64,000 bases of DNA from Bradyrhizobium yuanmingense (GCF_029167105.1 NZ_JARFML010000005.1:62001-126000); one strand, 5' to 3'; shown: positions 43,248 to 53,764, numbered from the stretch's first letter. The notes: generated from the letters alone by a model not told the origin. Made by a program: numbers and translations.

Positions 43248-44294
43248 CTAGCCCGCAGCTCCGGCGCGATCGAGCTCGATCTCCGTCACCACACGATTGC
43301 GGCCGCCGCCCTTGGCGAGATAGAGCGCGCGGTCGCAGCGTTCGATCAGATCCGTGATCGCCTCGCCGGTCCGGTATTGCGCCACGCCGATCGACACGCT
43401 GATGCCGGGCAGGGTCTCGCCGGTCGAACGACGCGTGATCGTGGCTTCGGCGATCGCGCGCCTGATGCGTTCGGCGATCTCGGCGCAGGCGGCCAGATCG
43501 GCGTCCGGCAGCACCGCGATCAGCTCCTCGCCGCCATAACGGGCCGGCAGATCCTGCGCGCGAACCTTCTCGCGCAGCACCTTGGCCATCAGGCGCAGCA
43601 CCTGGTCGCCGACACCGTGGCCGAAATTGTCGTTGAACGACTTGAAGTGGTCGATGTCGAGCATCAGCACGCTGAGCGGCTCGCCCCATTCCGCCGTCGT
43701 CTGCGCCTTGCGCAGGAATTCGTCGAGGGCCCGCCGGTTTGCAAGGCCAGTCAGCGTATCGGTCCGGGCGCGCTGCTCGGACCGCGACAGCGAATCGCGG
43801 ATCACGTCGAGCTCGCGGGTCTTTTCGGCAAAGCCCGCCTCCAGCCGCGTTGCCCTTGTGGCGGCCCGCGCCAGCTCGTTCATGAGCTGGGCAACCAGCA
43901 GCTTTGGATCGACGCCGGCCTTGCCCTGGTCGGCCACCTGGCTGATGACCTGCATCTGCGAATGATTGTCGGCGATCGCCGTCGCCAGAAACTCCTTCGC
44001 CGTCCCCATCAGCGCCTGCAGCCGCTCGGAGGTGTCGACCACGACGGCACTCACCTGGGGCGCGACGTAGGTCTCGAACAGATCCTGATTGGTTTGGGCG
44101 TCGAACGGACGATTGTGGTCGATCAAAAGATCGATCGCGTTGCGCAGATCGTCATGGCTGCCCGCGAAATACTGGAACCAGACGGCAAAGTTGGCGGGGG
44201 TCGGTGCAATCCGCTGTTCGGCCATGCTCCGCATCGCCCGGCCGGCGACGGACGCGGCATAGTCGTAATCGGGATCGTCGAAGCTGGAATCCAT
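43248..44294 (-). CDS. Cytosolic GGDEF diguanylate cyclase
   Basis: 348 residues from the ATG at 44294; a GTG at 44348 is possible. The N-terminal ~170 residues are helical with no membrane segments (APTPANFAVWFQYFAG and an Ala/Arg-rich coil), a common layout in alphaproteobacterial cyclases. The GGDEF domain has DTLTGLANRRALDEFL, DIDHFKSFNDNFGH and ARYGGEEL. The last motif residue is Leu rather than Phe, a change also seen in active members. The RxxD inhibitory site reads RAQD, which fits. Convergent with the Cache-type cyclase. Confidence 0.92.
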   Translation of the reverse strand: MDSSFDDPDYDYAASVAGRAMRSMAEQRIAPTPANFAVWFQYFAGSHDDLRNAIDLLIDHNRPFDAQTNQDLFETYVAPQVSAVVVDTSERLQALMGTAKEFLATAIADNHSQMQVISQVADQGKAGVDPKLLVAQLMNELARAATRATRLEAGFAEKTRELDVIRDSLSRSEQRARTDTLTGLANRRALDEFLRKAQTTAEWGEPLSVLMLDIDHFKSFNDNFGHGVGDQVLRLMAKVLREKVRAQDLPARYGGEELIAVLPDADLAACAEIAERIRRAIAEATITRRSTGETLPGISVSIGVAQYRTGEAITDLIERCDRALYLAKGGGRNRVVTEIELDRAGAAG

Positions 44295-44486
44295 GTGCGG
44301 TAATGCGGGCCCTGTCAGACCGCAACTTGGCATCGACGCCTTAATCACACCCCAACACGGACCCTCGTAGTTATGCGGAGGGCATCGTCAAGGTTCCAAA
44401 ACGCGGCAACCCATTGACCCCTTAAGGGCTTCTATGGCCTAGTCCGCCGTCTTGAGACGGCCGAACCACGAAAACCCAACGATTCC

Positions 44487-47123
44487 ATGACCTCCGAACG
44501 CTATAACGCCCGCGACGCCGAACCGCGCTGGCAACGCCTCTGGGACGAGCAGGCGATCTTCGTCTCCAAGAACGACGATGCGCGGCCGAAATATTACGTG
44601 CTCGAGATGTTCCCCTATCCGTCCGGGCGCATCCATATCGGCCATGTCCGGAATTACACGCTCGGTGACGTGCTGGCCCGCTTCATGCGCGCCAAGGGGT
44701 TCAACGTACTGCATCCGATGGGCTGGGACGCCTTCGGCCTGCCGGCCGAGAACGCCGCGATCGAGCGTAAGGTCGCCCCGAAGGCCTGGACCTACGACAA
44801 CATCGCCGCGATGAAGAAGCAGCTCCGCTCGATCGGGCTGTCGCTGGACTGGTCCAGGGAGATCGCGACCTGCGACCCCTCCTACTACAAGCACCAGCAG
44901 AAGATGTTCCTGGACTTCCTGCGCGCAGGGCTTGCCGAGCGCGAGAAGCGCAAGGTGAACTGGGACCCGGTCGACATGACCGTGCTCGCCAACGAGCAGG
45001 TGATCGACGGCCGCGGCTGGCGCTCGGGCGCCGTGGTCGAGCAGCGCGAGATGAACCAGTGGGTCTTCAAGATCACGAAGTACTCGCAGGAGCTGCTGTC
45101 GGCGCTCGACGGGCTGGACCGCTGGCCCGACAAGGTGCGGCTGATGCAGCGCAACTGGATCGGCCGCTCCGAGGGCCTGTTGATCCGCTTCGCGCTGGAT
45201 GCAGCGACGACGCCGGCCGGCGAGAGCGAGCTGAAGATCTTCACGACGCGGCCGGATACGCTGTTCGGCGCGAAGTTCATGGCGATCTCGGCGGATCATC
45301 CGCTGGCGCAGGCCGCCGCCGCAAAGAACCCTGAGCTTGCGGAGTTCATCGCAGAGATCAAGAAGATCGGCACCGCGCAGGAGATCATCGACACTGCGGA
45401 GAAGCAGGGTTTCGACACCGGCATCCGCGCGGTGCACCCGTTCGATCCCTCCTGGAAGCTGCCGGTCTATGTCGCCAATTTCGTGCTGATGGAATACGGC
45501 ACCGGCGCCATCTTCGGCTGCCCGGCGCACGACCAGCGCGACCTCGACTTCGTCAACAAGTACGCTCTCGGCAACACGCCCGTCGTATGCCCGGAAGGCC
45601 AGGACCCGAAGAGCTTCGTCATCACCGACACCGCCTATGACGGCGACGGCCGCATGATCAATTCGCGCTTCCTCGACGGCATGACCATCGAGCAGGCCAA
45701 GGAAGAGGTGGCGAAGCGGCTCGAGACGGAGCTGCGCGGCAATGCGCCGGTCGGCGAGCGCCAGGTGAATTTCCGTCTGCGCGACTGGGGCATTTCGCGC
45801 CAGCGCTATTGGGGCTGCCCGATTCCCGTCATTCACTGTCCGAAGTGCGACGTGGTGCCGGTGCCGGATGCCGACCTGCCCGTGAAGCTGCCTGACGATG
45901 CGACCTTCGACAAGCCGGGCAACGCGCTCGACCATCATCCGAGCTGGAAGCACGTCACCTGCCCCAAATGCGGCGGCAAGGCCCAGCGTGAGACCGACAC
46001 CATGGACACCTTCGTGGATTCGTCCTGGTACTTTGCGCGCTTCACCGATCCCTGGAACGAGACCGCTCCGACCACGCCTGCGGTCGCCAACCGGATGCTG
46101 CCGGTCGACCAATATATCGGCGGCGTCGAGCACGCGATCCTGCATCTGCTCTACAGCCGCTTCTTCACCCGTGCGATGAAAGCGACGGGGCATATCGCGC
46201 TGGACGAGCCGTTCGCCGGCATGTTCACGCAAGGCATGGTGGTGCACGAGACCTACCAGAAGGCCGACGGCAGCTATGTGCAGCCGGCCGAGGTGAAGGT
46301 CGAGGTCGGCGGCAACGGACGCCGCGCCACGCTGCTGACGACGGGCGAAGACATCGCGATCGGCCCGATCGAGAAGATGTCCAAGTCGAAGAAGAACACG
46401 GTCGACCCCGACGACATCATCGAGACCTATGGCGCCGACGTCGCCCGCTGGTTCATGCTGTCGGACTCCCCGCCCGACCGCGACGTGATCTGGAGCGACG
46501 AGCGCGTCCAGGGTGCCTCGCGCTTCGTGCAGCGGCTGTGGCGGCTGGTGAACGATGCCGTCGAGCTCGGCAAGGCTGCGCCGGCGGCCCGGCCGGCCAG
46601 CTTCGGCCCGGACGCCACGGCGTTGCGCAAGGCCGCCCACGGCGCGCTGGACAAGGTCACCGCCGGCATCGAGCGGCTGCACTTCAACGTTTGCCTCGCC
46701 CATATCCGCGAATTCACCAATGCATTCTCGGAGGTGCTCCAGCGCCCCGGCCAACCTGCCCCGGATCTCGCTCCAGATTTGGCTTGGGCGATCCAGGAGG
46801 CCAGCCAGATCCTGGTCCAGCTGTTCTCGCCGATGATGCCGCACCTCGCCGAGGAGTGCTGGCAGGTTCTGGGCCGAAAGGGGCTGGTTTCGGAGGCCGA
46901 TTGGCCGCAAATCGAACGCGATTTGCTGGTTGAAGACAGCGTGACCCTGGTGGTGCAGGTCAACGGCAAGAAGCGGGGTGAGGTCACAGTTGCAACAGCG
47001 GCCCAAAATCCGGAAATCGAGGCTGCCGTTTTGGCCCTCGATGCGGTAAAGCTGGCCCTGGACGGCAAGCCCGTCCGCAAGGTGATCATCGTCCCCAAGA
47101 GGATCGTGAATGTTGTCGGCTAG
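44487..47123 (+). CDS. leuS: Leucyl-tRNA synthetase
   Basis: 878 residues, the usual bacterial LeuRS length. The class-I signatures are HIGH in [19 protein letters not shown] and KMSKS in [16 protein letters not shown], with the editing domain ([20 protein letters not shown]) between. It charges tRNA-Leu. It ends 14 nt inside lptE, and leuS-lptE-holA form a tight conserved unit. Confidence 0.98.
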   Translation: MTSERYNARDAEPRWQRLWDEQAIFVSKNDDARPKYYVLEMFPYPSGRIHIGHVRNYTLGDVLARFMRAKGFNVLHPMGWDAFGLPAENAAIERKVAPKAWTYDNIAAMKKQLRSIGLSLDWSREIATCDPSYYKHQQKMFLDFLRAGLAEREKRKVNWDPVDMTVLANEQVIDGRGWRSGAVVEQREMNQWVFKITKYSQELLSALDGLDRWPDKVRLMQRNWIGRSEGLLIRFALDAATTPAGESELKIFTTRPDTLFGAKFMAISADHPLAQAAAAKNPELAEFIAEIKKIGTAQEIIDTAEKQGFDTGIRAVHPFDPSWKLPVYVANFVLMEYGTGAIFGCPAHDQRDLDFVNKYALGNTPVVCPEGQDPKSFVITDTAYDGDGRMINSRFLDGMTIEQAKEEVAKRLETELRGNAPVGERQVNFRLRDWGISRQRYWGCPIPVIHCPKCDVVPVPDADLPVKLPDDATFDKPGNALDHHPSWKHVTCPKCGGKAQRETDTMDTFVDSSWYFARFTDPWNETAPTTPAVANRMLPVDQYIGGVEHAILHLLYSRFFTRAMKATGHIALDEPFAGMFTQGMVVHETYQKADGSYVQPAEVKVEVGGNGRRATLLTTGEDIAIGPIEKMSKSKKNTVDPDDIIETYGADVARWFMLSDSPPDRDVIWSDERVQGASRFVQRLWRLVNDAVELGKAAPAARPASFGPDATALRKAAHGALDKVTAGIERLHFNVCLAHIREFTNAFSEVLQRPGQPAPDLAPDLAWAIQEASQILVQLFSPMMPHLAEECWQVLGRKGLVSEADWPQIERDLLVEDSVTLVVQVNGKKRGEVTVATAAQNPEIEAAVLALDAVKLALDGKPVRKVIIVPKRIVNVVG

Positions 47124-47661
47124 GACCCGTATCGCAGCCCGCTTGCTGGCAGTTGCCGCGCTCGCGGCGCTGACGGCCGGCTGCTTCCAGCCGATGTATG
47201 CCGAGCGCAGCGACGGCACCCCGGGCCTGCGCGAAAAGCTGATGGGGGTCGAGCTGCCCCCGATCAGCAAGCCCAATGCTTCCCGCGAGGCCCGCGTCGG
47301 CGTCGAAATCCGCAACGCGCTGGCCTTCAAGCTTTACGGCACGGCGACGGGCATGCCGCCGACCCACCGGCTCGACATCCGCTTCACCACCAGCCGCTCC
47401 TCCCTGATCGTCAGCTCCACGACGGGATTGCCGACCAGCGAAAATCTCGGCATCGACGCCCAGTACAATCTCGTCGAGGTCGCCACCGGCCGCTCGGTGA
47501 TGACCGGCTCGACCTTCTCGCGCGTGTCCTATGACATGCCGGGGTCCTATCAGCGCTTCTCGCGCACCCGCGCCGTGCGCGATGCCGAGGATCGCGCCGC
47601 CAACGAGATCGCCGAGAACATCACCACCCGGCTCGCCTCGTACTTCACCGCGGGGACGTAG
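47110..47661 (+). CDS. lptE: LPS-assembly lipoprotein LptE
   Basis: 183 residues starting inside the last codons of leuS. A lipoprotein signal ends with the lipobox ALTAGC, Cys25 being the lipidated residue. The mature part is small and beta-rich ([44 protein letters not shown]), as for LptE, the plug of the LptD outer-membrane LPS translocon. Family sequence identity is low, and the call leans on the leuS-lptE-holA order and length. Confidence 0.9.
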   Translation: MLSARTRIAARLLAVAALAALTAGCFQPMYAERSDGTPGLREKLMGVELPPISKPNASREARVGVEIRNALAFKLYGTATGMPPTHRLDIRFTTSRSSLIVSSTTGLPTSENLGIDAQYNLVEVATGRSVMTGSTFSRVSYDMPGSYQRFSRTRAVRDAEDRAANEIAENITTRLASYFTAGT

Positions 47662-47725
47662 TACCCTTCCGTCCTTCCAGGTTCGCCTCTGACGAGGCAT
47701 TCCGGAATGACGAGTATCGGACAAT

Positions 47726-48754
47726 ATGGTCGCACTACGCGGAAAAGAGATCGACGCCTTCCTCGCCCGCCCGGATGCGGGCCGTCCGATCATCCTGCTC
47801 TATGGTCCCGACGCCGGCCTGGTGCGCGAGCGCGCCGATGCGCTGATCGCGTCCGGCGTCGACGATCCCAACGATCCGTTCTCGCTGGTCAAGCTCGACG
47901 GCGACGAGCTCTCCGCCGAGCCTTCGCGCCTCGTCGACGAAGCCATGACGGTGCCGCTGTTCGGTGGCCGACGCGCCATCCGCGTTCGCGCCGGCTCGCG
48001 CAGCTTTGCCTCCGGCATCGAGACTCTGGCCGAGATGAACGTGAAGGATTGCCGCATCGTGATCGAGGCCGGCGAGCTCCGCCCGGAATCGCCGCTGCGC
48101 AAGACCTGCGAGAAAGCCAAGACCGCCGTGGCGATCGGCTGTTATCCCGACACCGAGCGCGATCTTGCCAAGCTGATGGATGACGAACTGCGGATCGCGA
48201 ATTTGCGCATCGCGCCGGACGCCCGCGCGGCGCTGATGTCGTTCCTCGGCGGCGACCGTCAGGCCTCGCGGAACGAGCTGCGCAAGCTGACGCTCTACGC
48301 CCACGGCAAGGGCGAGGTCACGCTGGATGACGTCATGGCCGTGGTCGCCGATGCCTCGGAGCTGAAGCTCGATCCGATCGTCGACGGTGCCTTCGCCGGG
48401 CGGCCCGACATCGTCGAGACCGAGTTCGCAAAGGCGATGATCGCCGGGACATATCCCGGCGTGATCATCTCGGCCGCGCAGCGCCAGGCCGCGTGGCTGC
48501 ACAAATCCGCGCTGGCGATTGCCGACGGCACGCCTGCCTCCGCCGTGCTCGACGGCGGCTTTCCGCGCCTGCATTTTTCACGAAAGCCCGCGGTCGAAAC
48601 CGCGCTGCGCAATTTCAGCCCGGCGCGGCTCGCCGCTGTGATCGAGCAGCTGGCGACCGCCGCCCTCGACACGCGCAAGCAGTCCACCCTCGCCGCTGCC
48701 ATCGCCCAACGCGCGCTGATGGCGATCGCCGCGAATGCGAAACGGCGGGGCTAG
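47726..48754 (+). CDS. holA: DNA polymerase III delta subunit (clamp loader)
   Basis: 342 residues. The N-terminal AAA+ fold opens IDAFLARPDAGRPIILLYGPDAGLVRERAD and lacks a catalytic P-loop, as HolA does. LPPLFGGRR-like VPLFGGRRAIRVR follows, and the C-terminal collar domain contains AAQRQAAWLHKSA and AAIAQRALMAIAANA. The delta subunit opens the beta sliding clamp. It follows lptE by 64 nt. Confidence 0.93.
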   Translation: MVALRGKEIDAFLARPDAGRPIILLYGPDAGLVRERADALIASGVDDPNDPFSLVKLDGDELSAEPSRLVDEAMTVPLFGGRRAIRVRAGSRSFASGIETLAEMNVKDCRIVIEAGELRPESPLRKTCEKAKTAVAIGCYPDTERDLAKLMDDELRIANLRIAPDARAALMSFLGGDRQASRNELRKLTLYAHGKGEVTLDDVMAVVADASELKLDPIVDGAFAGRPDIVETEFAKAMIAGTYPGVIISAAQRQAAWLHKSALAIADGTPASAVLDGGFPRLHFSRKPAVETALRNFSPARLAAVIEQLATAALDTRKQSTLAAAIAQRALMAIAANAKRRG

Positions 48755-48775
48755 TCTAGGCCCCCGCTCTGTCCC

Positions 48776-48862
48776 CGTCATTGCGAGCGCAGCGAAGCAA
48801 TCCCGAGTCCCTCCGCGGAAAGATTCTGGATTGCTTCGTCGCTGGCGCTCCTCGCAATGACG
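48776..48862. repeat. GTCATTGCGAGCGCAGCGAAGCAATCC composite palindrome (full copy)
   Basis: The left end CGTCATTGCGAGCGCAGC and right end GCTCCTCGCAATGACG are complementary, with an inner GAAGCAATCC...GGATTGCTTC pairing. It lies between the convergent holA and parB genes. Part of the same family is at 53765-53829 and a fragment at 40506-40530. Confidence 0.85.
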
Positions 48863-48889
48863 CGGTGAGAGAGTGGCGTGAAAATGGCT

Positions 48890-49777
48890 CTACAGCGCGC
48901 CCTTGGCCAGCCGCTTCATCACCTCGTCGAGCTGATCGAGGTTGCGGTAGCTGATCTGCACGGAGCCGCCGGGATCGCGGTGATTGACGGTGACCTTGAG
49001 GCCGAGCGCGTCGCTGACGCGCTTCTCCAGATCGATCGTGTCGGGGTCCTTCTCCTTGCCCCCGCTGGCGCGCGCCTTCTGCGGCTTGCGCTCCGGCACG
49101 CCCTCTTCATGCGCAAGCGCCTCGGCCTGGCGGACATTGAGACCTTCCTCGACGATGCGCTTGGCGGCGGCGAGTGGATCGGGCACGCCGACCAGCGCGC
49201 GGGCGTGGCCGGCCGTCAGCTCGCCGGTCGCGATGAAGGCCTGCACTTCCGCCGGCAGCTTGGTCAGCCGCATCATGTTGGCGACGTGACTGCGGCTCTT
49301 GCCGACGACCTTGGCGATGTCCTCCTGGCTGCGTTTGAACTCGTTGGCGAGCGCATGATAGCCCTGCGCCTCTTCCATCGGATTGAGGTCCTCGCGCTGC
49401 ACGTTCTCGACGATCGCGAATTCCAGCGCATCGCTGTCGCTGATGTCGACCGGGACGACCGGCACCTCGTGCAGGCCGGCCATCTGCGAGGCGCGCCAGC
49501 GTCGTTCGCCGGCAATGATCTCGAAGCGGTCCTGCGCGCCCTTCACCGGACGCACCACGATCGGCTGGATCACGCCATGCTGCTTGATGGACTCCGAGAG
49601 CTCCTTCAGCTCGGTGTCCGAAAAGGTGCGGCGCGGGTTGCGCGGATTGGCCTTGATGAATTCGATCGGCACCTTGCGCTGCGCGCGCGGACGATCGACA
49701 TGCTGAGCCTCGCCGCCGACGTCACCGATCAGACTTGCAAGACCCCGGCCCAGTCGCGAACGCGCTTCGTCGGCCAT
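48890..49777 (-). CDS. parB: Chromosome-partitioning protein ParB
   Basis: 295 residues from the ATG at 49777. The CTP-binding N-domain carries IIAGERRWRASQMAG and IVENVQREDLNPMEEAQGY. The HTH (SQEDIAKVVGKSRSHVANMMRL) reads parS. A linker and a short C-terminal dimer domain (GSVQISYRNLDQLDEVMKRLA) follow. ParB loads at parS, spreads as a CTP-gated clamp and is moved by ParA. Six parS-like sites lie 1.6-4.2 kb upstream. A repeat separates it from parA. Confidence 0.97.
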   Translation of the reverse strand: MADEARSRLGRGLASLIGDVGGEAQHVDRPRAQRKVPIEFIKANPRNPRRTFSDTELKELSESIKQHGVIQPIVVRPVKGAQDRFEIIAGERRWRASQMAGLHEVPVVPVDISDSDALEFAIVENVQREDLNPMEEAQGYHALANEFKRSQEDIAKVVGKSRSHVANMMRLTKLPAEVQAFIATGELTAGHARALVGVPDPLAAAKRIVEEGLNVRQAEALAHEEGVPERKPQKARASGGKEKDPDTIDLEKRVSDALGLKVTVNHRDPGGSVQISYRNLDQLDEVMKRLAKGAL

Positions 49778-49828
49778 CGCCAGCTCCCTTGGATTCACGG
49801 TGCAGCACTCCAGAACTGAATTTCTAAT

Positions 49829-49919
49829 CGTAGGGTGGGTTAGCGAAGCGTAACCCACCTCTTCTGCTTTCGTGGAGATAGTCGGTGGTGGGTTGCGCCT
49901 CCGGCTAACCCACCCTACG
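49829..49919. repeat. CGTAGGGTGGG composite palindrome, copy 2
   Basis: It opens CGTAGGGTGGGTTAGCG with GTTAGC...GTAACCCACC, and ends GGCTAACCCACCCTACG, complementary to the opening. It lies in the 148-bp gap between parA and parB and must be transcribed if they share a message. Relative of 37409-37533. Confidence 0.85.
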
Positions 49920-49925
49920 ACAACG

Positions 49926-50792
49926 TCAATGCGTGGTGCGCAACTCGCGCTCGCGCTGGATCACTTCGGTGGCGAGGCGCAAGTAAGCTTCGCTGCCGAC
50001 GCATTTGAGATCGTAGACCAGCACCGGCTTGCCGTAGGACGGCGCTTCCGAGATGCGCACGTTGCGCGGGATCATGGTCTTGTAGACCTTCTCGCCCATG
50101 AACTGGCGGACGTCGGCGACGACCTGGTTCGACAGGTTGTTGCGCGAGTCGAACATGGTCAGCACGATGCCGTGGATCGACAGGTTCGGATTGAGCGTCG
50201 AGCGCACCTGCTCCACCGTCTGCAACAATTGCGACAGACCTTCGAGCGCGAAGAACTCGCATTGCAGCGGCACCAGGATCGCATCCGAGGCCGCCATGGC
50301 GTTGACCGTGAGCAGGTTGAGCGAGGGCGGGCAGTCGATCAGCACGTAGGTGTAGTCGGCGTCCGGGGAGACGTTGTTGTTGAGCGCGCCGATCGCATCG
50401 CGCAACTTGAAGGCGCGGCCGGGCGTGGTGCCGAGTTCGAGCTCGAGGCCAGAGAGATCCATGGTCGATGGTGCGATGTGCAGCCGCGGCACCGCGGTCG
50501 AGACCACCGCCTCGCGCAAGGCGGCTTCGCCGATCAGCACGTCATAGGTCGAGCAGGAGCGGTTGCGGCGATCGATGCCGAGGCCGGTCGAGGCGTTGCC
50601 CTGGGGATCGAGATCGACGATCAGGACGCGCTCGCCGATCGCCGCGAGCGCCGTGCCAAGATTGATCGCTGTGGTTGTTTTCCCCACCCCGCCCTTTTGA
50701 TTCGCCAGCGCGAGGATGCGCGGATGGCCGTGGGGGACCTCGTCGGTCTTTTGGGCCGTCTGTTCTTGCTGCGGTTCGTCAATCACGCTCAT
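49926..50792 (-). CDS. parA: Chromosome-partitioning ATPase ParA
   Basis: 288 residues from the ATG at 50792. The deviant Walker A KGGVGKTT (residues 33-40) with its signature lysine, VDLDPQGNASTGLG, and YVLIDCPPSLNLLT (Walker B region) identify the ParA/Soj class. Its ATP-driven gradient on the nucleoid moves ParB-bound origins. It lies 28 bp after rsmG, in the order mnmG-rsmG-parA-parB. Confidence 0.97.
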   Translation of the reverse strand: MSVIDEPQQEQTAQKTDEVPHGHPRILALANQKGGVGKTTTAINLGTALAAIGERVLIVDLDPQGNASTGLGIDRRNRSCSTYDVLIGEAALREAVVSTAVPRLHIAPSTMDLSGLELELGTTPGRAFKLRDAIGALNNNVSPDADYTYVLIDCPPSLNLLTVNAMAASDAILVPLQCEFFALEGLSQLLQTVEQVRSTLNPNLSIHGIVLTMFDSRNNLSNQVVADVRQFMGEKVYKTMIPRNVRISEAPSYGKPVLVYDLKCVGSEAYLRLATEVIQRERELRTTH

Positions 50793-50820
50793 CGCAATTC
50801 CCCACTCACCCCTCAACGCC

Positions 50821-51594
50821 TCAGCTGCGCCGGTCGGCGGCATTGAGCTCCACGATCCAACCGTCGCCCGTGCGGCTTTGGTGGAGCTGCGGCCGAATAT
50901 TCCAATATTTAGCGGCTTCGGTCAATTCAGCCTCTACATCTTGACCCTTGAGAAACAGCGCTTTTGCGCCCTGACGCATCAGCGGCTCCGCAAAGCCAAT
51001 GAGTTGATGTAGCGGAGCCAGCGCACGCGCGGTGACGCAATCGACGGGGCCGGTGATTCTATCCACATTATCCCCGATCTCAGCGAGATGTACGACTCCC
51101 GGAGATGTAGTGACGCGGATCGCTTCGCGCAAAAAGGCGGCCTTCTTGGCGATTCGCTCGACCAGATGGACGCTCGCGCCAGGCGTGCCGGCCATGGCAC
51201 AGGCGAGCACGACGCCGGGAAATCCTCCGCCGCTCCCGAGATCAGCCCAGCGTTTTGCAGCCGGTGCGAGATCGACCAGCTGGAGCGAGTCAGCGATGTG
51301 CCGGGTCCAAAGGTTTGGCAAGGTCGACGGCGCGACGAGATTGGTCTTGGCCTGCCACTCCCGGAGCAGCGCGATGTAGCGATCAAGCCGCTCCTCGGTT
51401 TCACGTGAAACGGGAGCGAGCTTGAGGGCGGCGGTCTTGTCCGCGGCGATGATGGAATCGAGCGCCTTGTCGTTGGCCTCAGCTTTGCTGATCTTTGGGC
51501 TGGCCGCTCCAGGTTCAGTTCGCCGCCCGGCACCCTCGCCCGCCCCGGGTCGTCGCGATGGCGGCCGATCCCCGCCCGATCCGCGCTGTTTCAC
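50821..51594 (-). CDS. rsmG: 16S rRNA (guanine527-N7) methyltransferase RsmG
   Basis: 257 residues if the GTG at 51594 is used. The methyltransferase core has RYIALLREWQAKTNLVAPST, RHIADSLQL, WADLGSGGGFPGVVLA (SAM site) and VDCVTARALAPLHQL. The GTG lies inside one parS-like site, and the codons for APVSRETEERL fall on a second. I see no good alternative start between them and the conserved core. The first ~40 residues are low-complexity and basic. RsmG methylates G527 in the decoding centre. Confidence 0.93.
   Translation of the reverse strand: MKQRGSGGDRPPSRRPGAGEGAGRRTEPGAASPKISKAEANDKALDSIIAADKTAALKLAPVSRETEERLDRYIALLREWQAKTNLVAPSTLPNLWTRHIADSLQLVDLAPAAKRWADLGSGGGFPGVVLACAMAGTPGASVHLVERIAKKAAFLREAIRVTTSPGVVHLAEIGDNVDRITGPVDCVTARALAPLHQLIGFAEPLMRQGAKALFLKGQDVEAELTEAAKYWNIRPQLHQSRTGDGWIVELNAADRRS
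51397..51412. promoter_or_regulatory. parS: parS-like site 1 (inside rsmG)
   Basis: GGTTTCACGTGAAACG: 14 of 16 positions match TGTTTCACGTGAAACA, and the 14-bp core GTTTCACGTGAAAC is a perfect palindrome. It is fully inside the coding sequence of rsmG. Confidence 0.85.
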
Positions 51595-51602
51595 GTGAAA
51601 CG
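51587..51602. promoter_or_regulatory. parS: parS-like site 2 (covers the rsmG start)
   Basis: TGTTTCACGTGAAACG: 15 of 16 positions match the consensus. The GTG start codon of rsmG on the minus strand (51592-51594) lies within it. Confidence 0.9.
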
Positions 51603-51614
51603 CCTATGGTTGGC

Positions 51615-53495
51615 TTATGCGATTGCTTTGGAAGTCTTCCGTGCCTCACGGCGGAGATAGGCCGCGAGAATGCCGAGCGCCGCCGGCGTCATCCCGTCGA
51701 TCCGGCCGGCCTGGCCGACGGTGAACGGTCGTGCCTTCTCCAGCTTGGCGCGCACTTCATTGGAGAGACCGGGAACGAGCTGGTAATCGACGTCCGCCAG
51801 CACCATGCCCTCGTCACGCCTGAAGGCTTCGACGTCGGCACTCTGGCGCTCCAGGTAGACGTCGTACTTGGCGTCGATCTCGAGATGGGTCGCGATGACG
51901 GGATCGATGGCCGACAGCTCCGGCCAGATCGCACGGACCTGGCTCCAGCCGATCTCCGGATAGGCCATCAGCTCGAACGCCGAGCGGCGTTGGCCGTCCC
52001 GGTTCAGCGACAGCCCATGCTTGATGGCTTCGTTCGGGGTGATGGTCAGGGACTTCGACAACGTCCGGGCAGCATTCAGGGCGTCCATCTTGGCGCGATG
52101 ATGCTTGATCCGGGCGCTGCCGACACATCCCAGAGCGATCCCTTTCTCGGTCAAACGCTGGTCGGCATTGTCGGCCCGCAGGGTCAGCCGGTACTCGGCC
52201 CTGGAGGTGAACATGCGATAGGGCTCGCTGATCCCGCGGGTGACCAGGTCGTCGATCATCACACCGAGATAGCCGTCGGCACGGTCGAGCACGGTGAGCG
52301 CGGCACCGCTGGCGGAGAGCGCGGCATTCAGGCCGGCGACGATGCCCTGCCCGGCGGCTTCCTCATATCCGGTGGTGCCATTGATTTGCCCGGCCAGGAA
52401 GAGACCGCGTAGACGCTTGGTCTGGAGGGTCGGATCGAGCTCGCGAGGATCGATGTGGTCGTACTCGATGGCGTAGCCGGGGCGGACCATCCTCACCCGC
52501 TCCAGGCCGGGGATGCTGGCGAGGATCGCGAGCTGGACCTCTTCGGGGAGCGAGGTCGAGATGCCGTTGGGATAGACGGTCGTGTCGTCGAGCCCTTCCG
52601 GCTCCAGGAAGATCTGGTGACCGTCGCGGTCGCCGAAGCGGACGATCTTGTCCTCGATCGAGGGGCAATAGCGCGGACCGGAGCTCTTGATCTGGCCGGA
52701 GTACATCGGGGAGCGATGGACATTGGCCCGGATCACCTCATGGGTGATGGGCGTGGTCCGGGTAATCCCGCACTGGATCTGCGGCGTCGTGATCCGCTCG
52801 GTCATCACCGAGAACGGCTCCGGCGGCTCGTCGCCGGGCTGCATCTCGACTGCGGACCAGTCGATGGTGGTGCCGTCGAGACGCGGCGGCGTCCCGGTCT
52901 TGAGACGTCCAAGAGTGAAGCCGGCGCGCTCGAAGGAGCTGGAAAGGCCCATCGCAGGCGCCTCGCCGACGCGTCCGGCGGGCCAGTTCTTCTCGCCGAG
53001 ATGGATGAGACCGCGGAGGAAGGTGCCGGTGGTCACGACAACGGCCCCTGCCCGGAGCTCCCGGCCGTCGGCCAGGCGAAGCCCGGTCACCCGGCCATCG
53101 ACTACGACCAGCTCGTCGGCTTCGCCCTCGATGACGGAAAGACCTTCGGTCTGGCGGATCGCGGCCTGCATCGCCGCCGCATAGAGCTTGCGGTCGGCCT
53201 GGGCCCGCGGGCCGCGGACGGCAGGACCTTTCCGGCGATTGAGAACGCGAAACTGGATGCCGCCGGCATCGCCGACACGGCCCATCAGGCCGTCGAGCGC
53301 ATCGACCTCGCGGACCAGATGCCCTTTGCCGAGCCCGCCGATGGCGGGATTGCAGGACATCGCGCCAACGGTGGAGAAACGGTGCGTTACCAGAGCGGTC
53401 GTTGCACCCATCCGGGCAGAAGCAGCCGCGGCCTCACAGCCGGCGTGGCCGCCGCCGATGACGATGACGTCGAAGCTCTCTCGCTCTGTTCGCAT
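51615..53495 (-). CDS. mnmG: tRNA uridine 5-carboxymethylaminomethyl modification enzyme MnmG (GidA)
   Basis: 626 residues. The FAD motif [21 protein letters not shown] lies at the N-terminus, followed by [13 protein letters not shown] and the GidA signatures [10 protein letters not shown] and [10 protein letters not shown]. The C-terminal helical domain ends [18 protein letters not shown]. With MnmE it makes (c)mnm5U at tRNA position 34, using FAD and methylene-tetrahydrofolate. It is the first gene of the mnmG-rsmG-parA-parB run, with parS sites on both sides. Confidence 0.97.
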   Translation of the reverse strand: MRTERESFDVIVIGGGHAGCEAAAASARMGATTALVTHRFSTVGAMSCNPAIGGLGKGHLVREVDALDGLMGRVGDAGGIQFRVLNRRKGPAVRGPRAQADRKLYAAAMQAAIRQTEGLSVIEGEADELVVVDGRVTGLRLADGRELRAGAVVVTTGTFLRGLIHLGEKNWPAGRVGEAPAMGLSSSFERAGFTLGRLKTGTPPRLDGTTIDWSAVEMQPGDEPPEPFSVMTERITTPQIQCGITRTTPITHEVIRANVHRSPMYSGQIKSSGPRYCPSIEDKIVRFGDRDGHQIFLEPEGLDDTTVYPNGISTSLPEEVQLAILASIPGLERVRMVRPGYAIEYDHIDPRELDPTLQTKRLRGLFLAGQINGTTGYEEAAGQGIVAGLNAALSASGAALTVLDRADGYLGVMIDDLVTRGISEPYRMFTSRAEYRLTLRADNADQRLTEKGIALGCVGSARIKHHRAKMDALNAARTLSKSLTITPNEAIKHGLSLNRDGQRRSAFELMAYPEIGWSQVRAIWPELSAIDPVIATHLEIDAKYDVYLERQSADVEAFRRDEGMVLADVDYQLVPGLSNEVRAKLEKARPFTVGQAGRIDGMTPAALGILAAYLRREARKTSKAIA

Positions 53496-53550
53496 GGACG
53501 GACTTCTAGCTTACAGGCGGACGGGTCGGAAGTGGAAACTCGAGGGCGGG

Positions 53551-53566
53551 TGTTTCACGTGAAACA
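53551..53566. promoter_or_regulatory. parS: parS site 3 (perfect consensus)
   Basis: TGTTTCACGTGAAACA, identical to the 16-bp consensus, 56 bp upstream of the mnmG start. Confidence 0.95.
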
Positions 53567-53592
53567 AGCGCGGCCCAGGTGCAAAGCACTTT

Positions 53593-53618
53593 CGCGAAAA
53601 CAACCCCATGCACAGTAG
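53593..53618. repeat. 26-bp dispersed repeat, copy 2 (contains AACCCCATGCACAGTAG)
   Basis: Identical to 17686-17711. It lies between parS sites 3 and 4. The segment is not palindromic. Confidence 0.8.
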
Positions 53619-53639
53619 GAGGGGCATTGAGCCATACGG

Positions 53640-53655
53640 TGTTTCACGTGAAACA
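53640..53655. promoter_or_regulatory. parS: parS site 4 (perfect consensus)
   Basis: TGTTTCACGTGAAACA, identical to the consensus, 89 bp from site 3. Confidence 0.95.
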
Positions 53656-53764
53656 AGATCGGGGAGCTCACGGCGTCGAGATGGCCAAGCACACAAGCCC
53701 TACCACGTGCCCCTTGCCTGGTTACCCGAGCTGCCAGTCGAACGCGGGCAACCGCATCCTACTC

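Noticed and set aside
53511..53696. 61-codon minus-strand frame across the parS cluster
   Set aside because: It translates two parS sites and the 26-bp repeat and has no family resemblance, so it is a by-product of non-coding elements.
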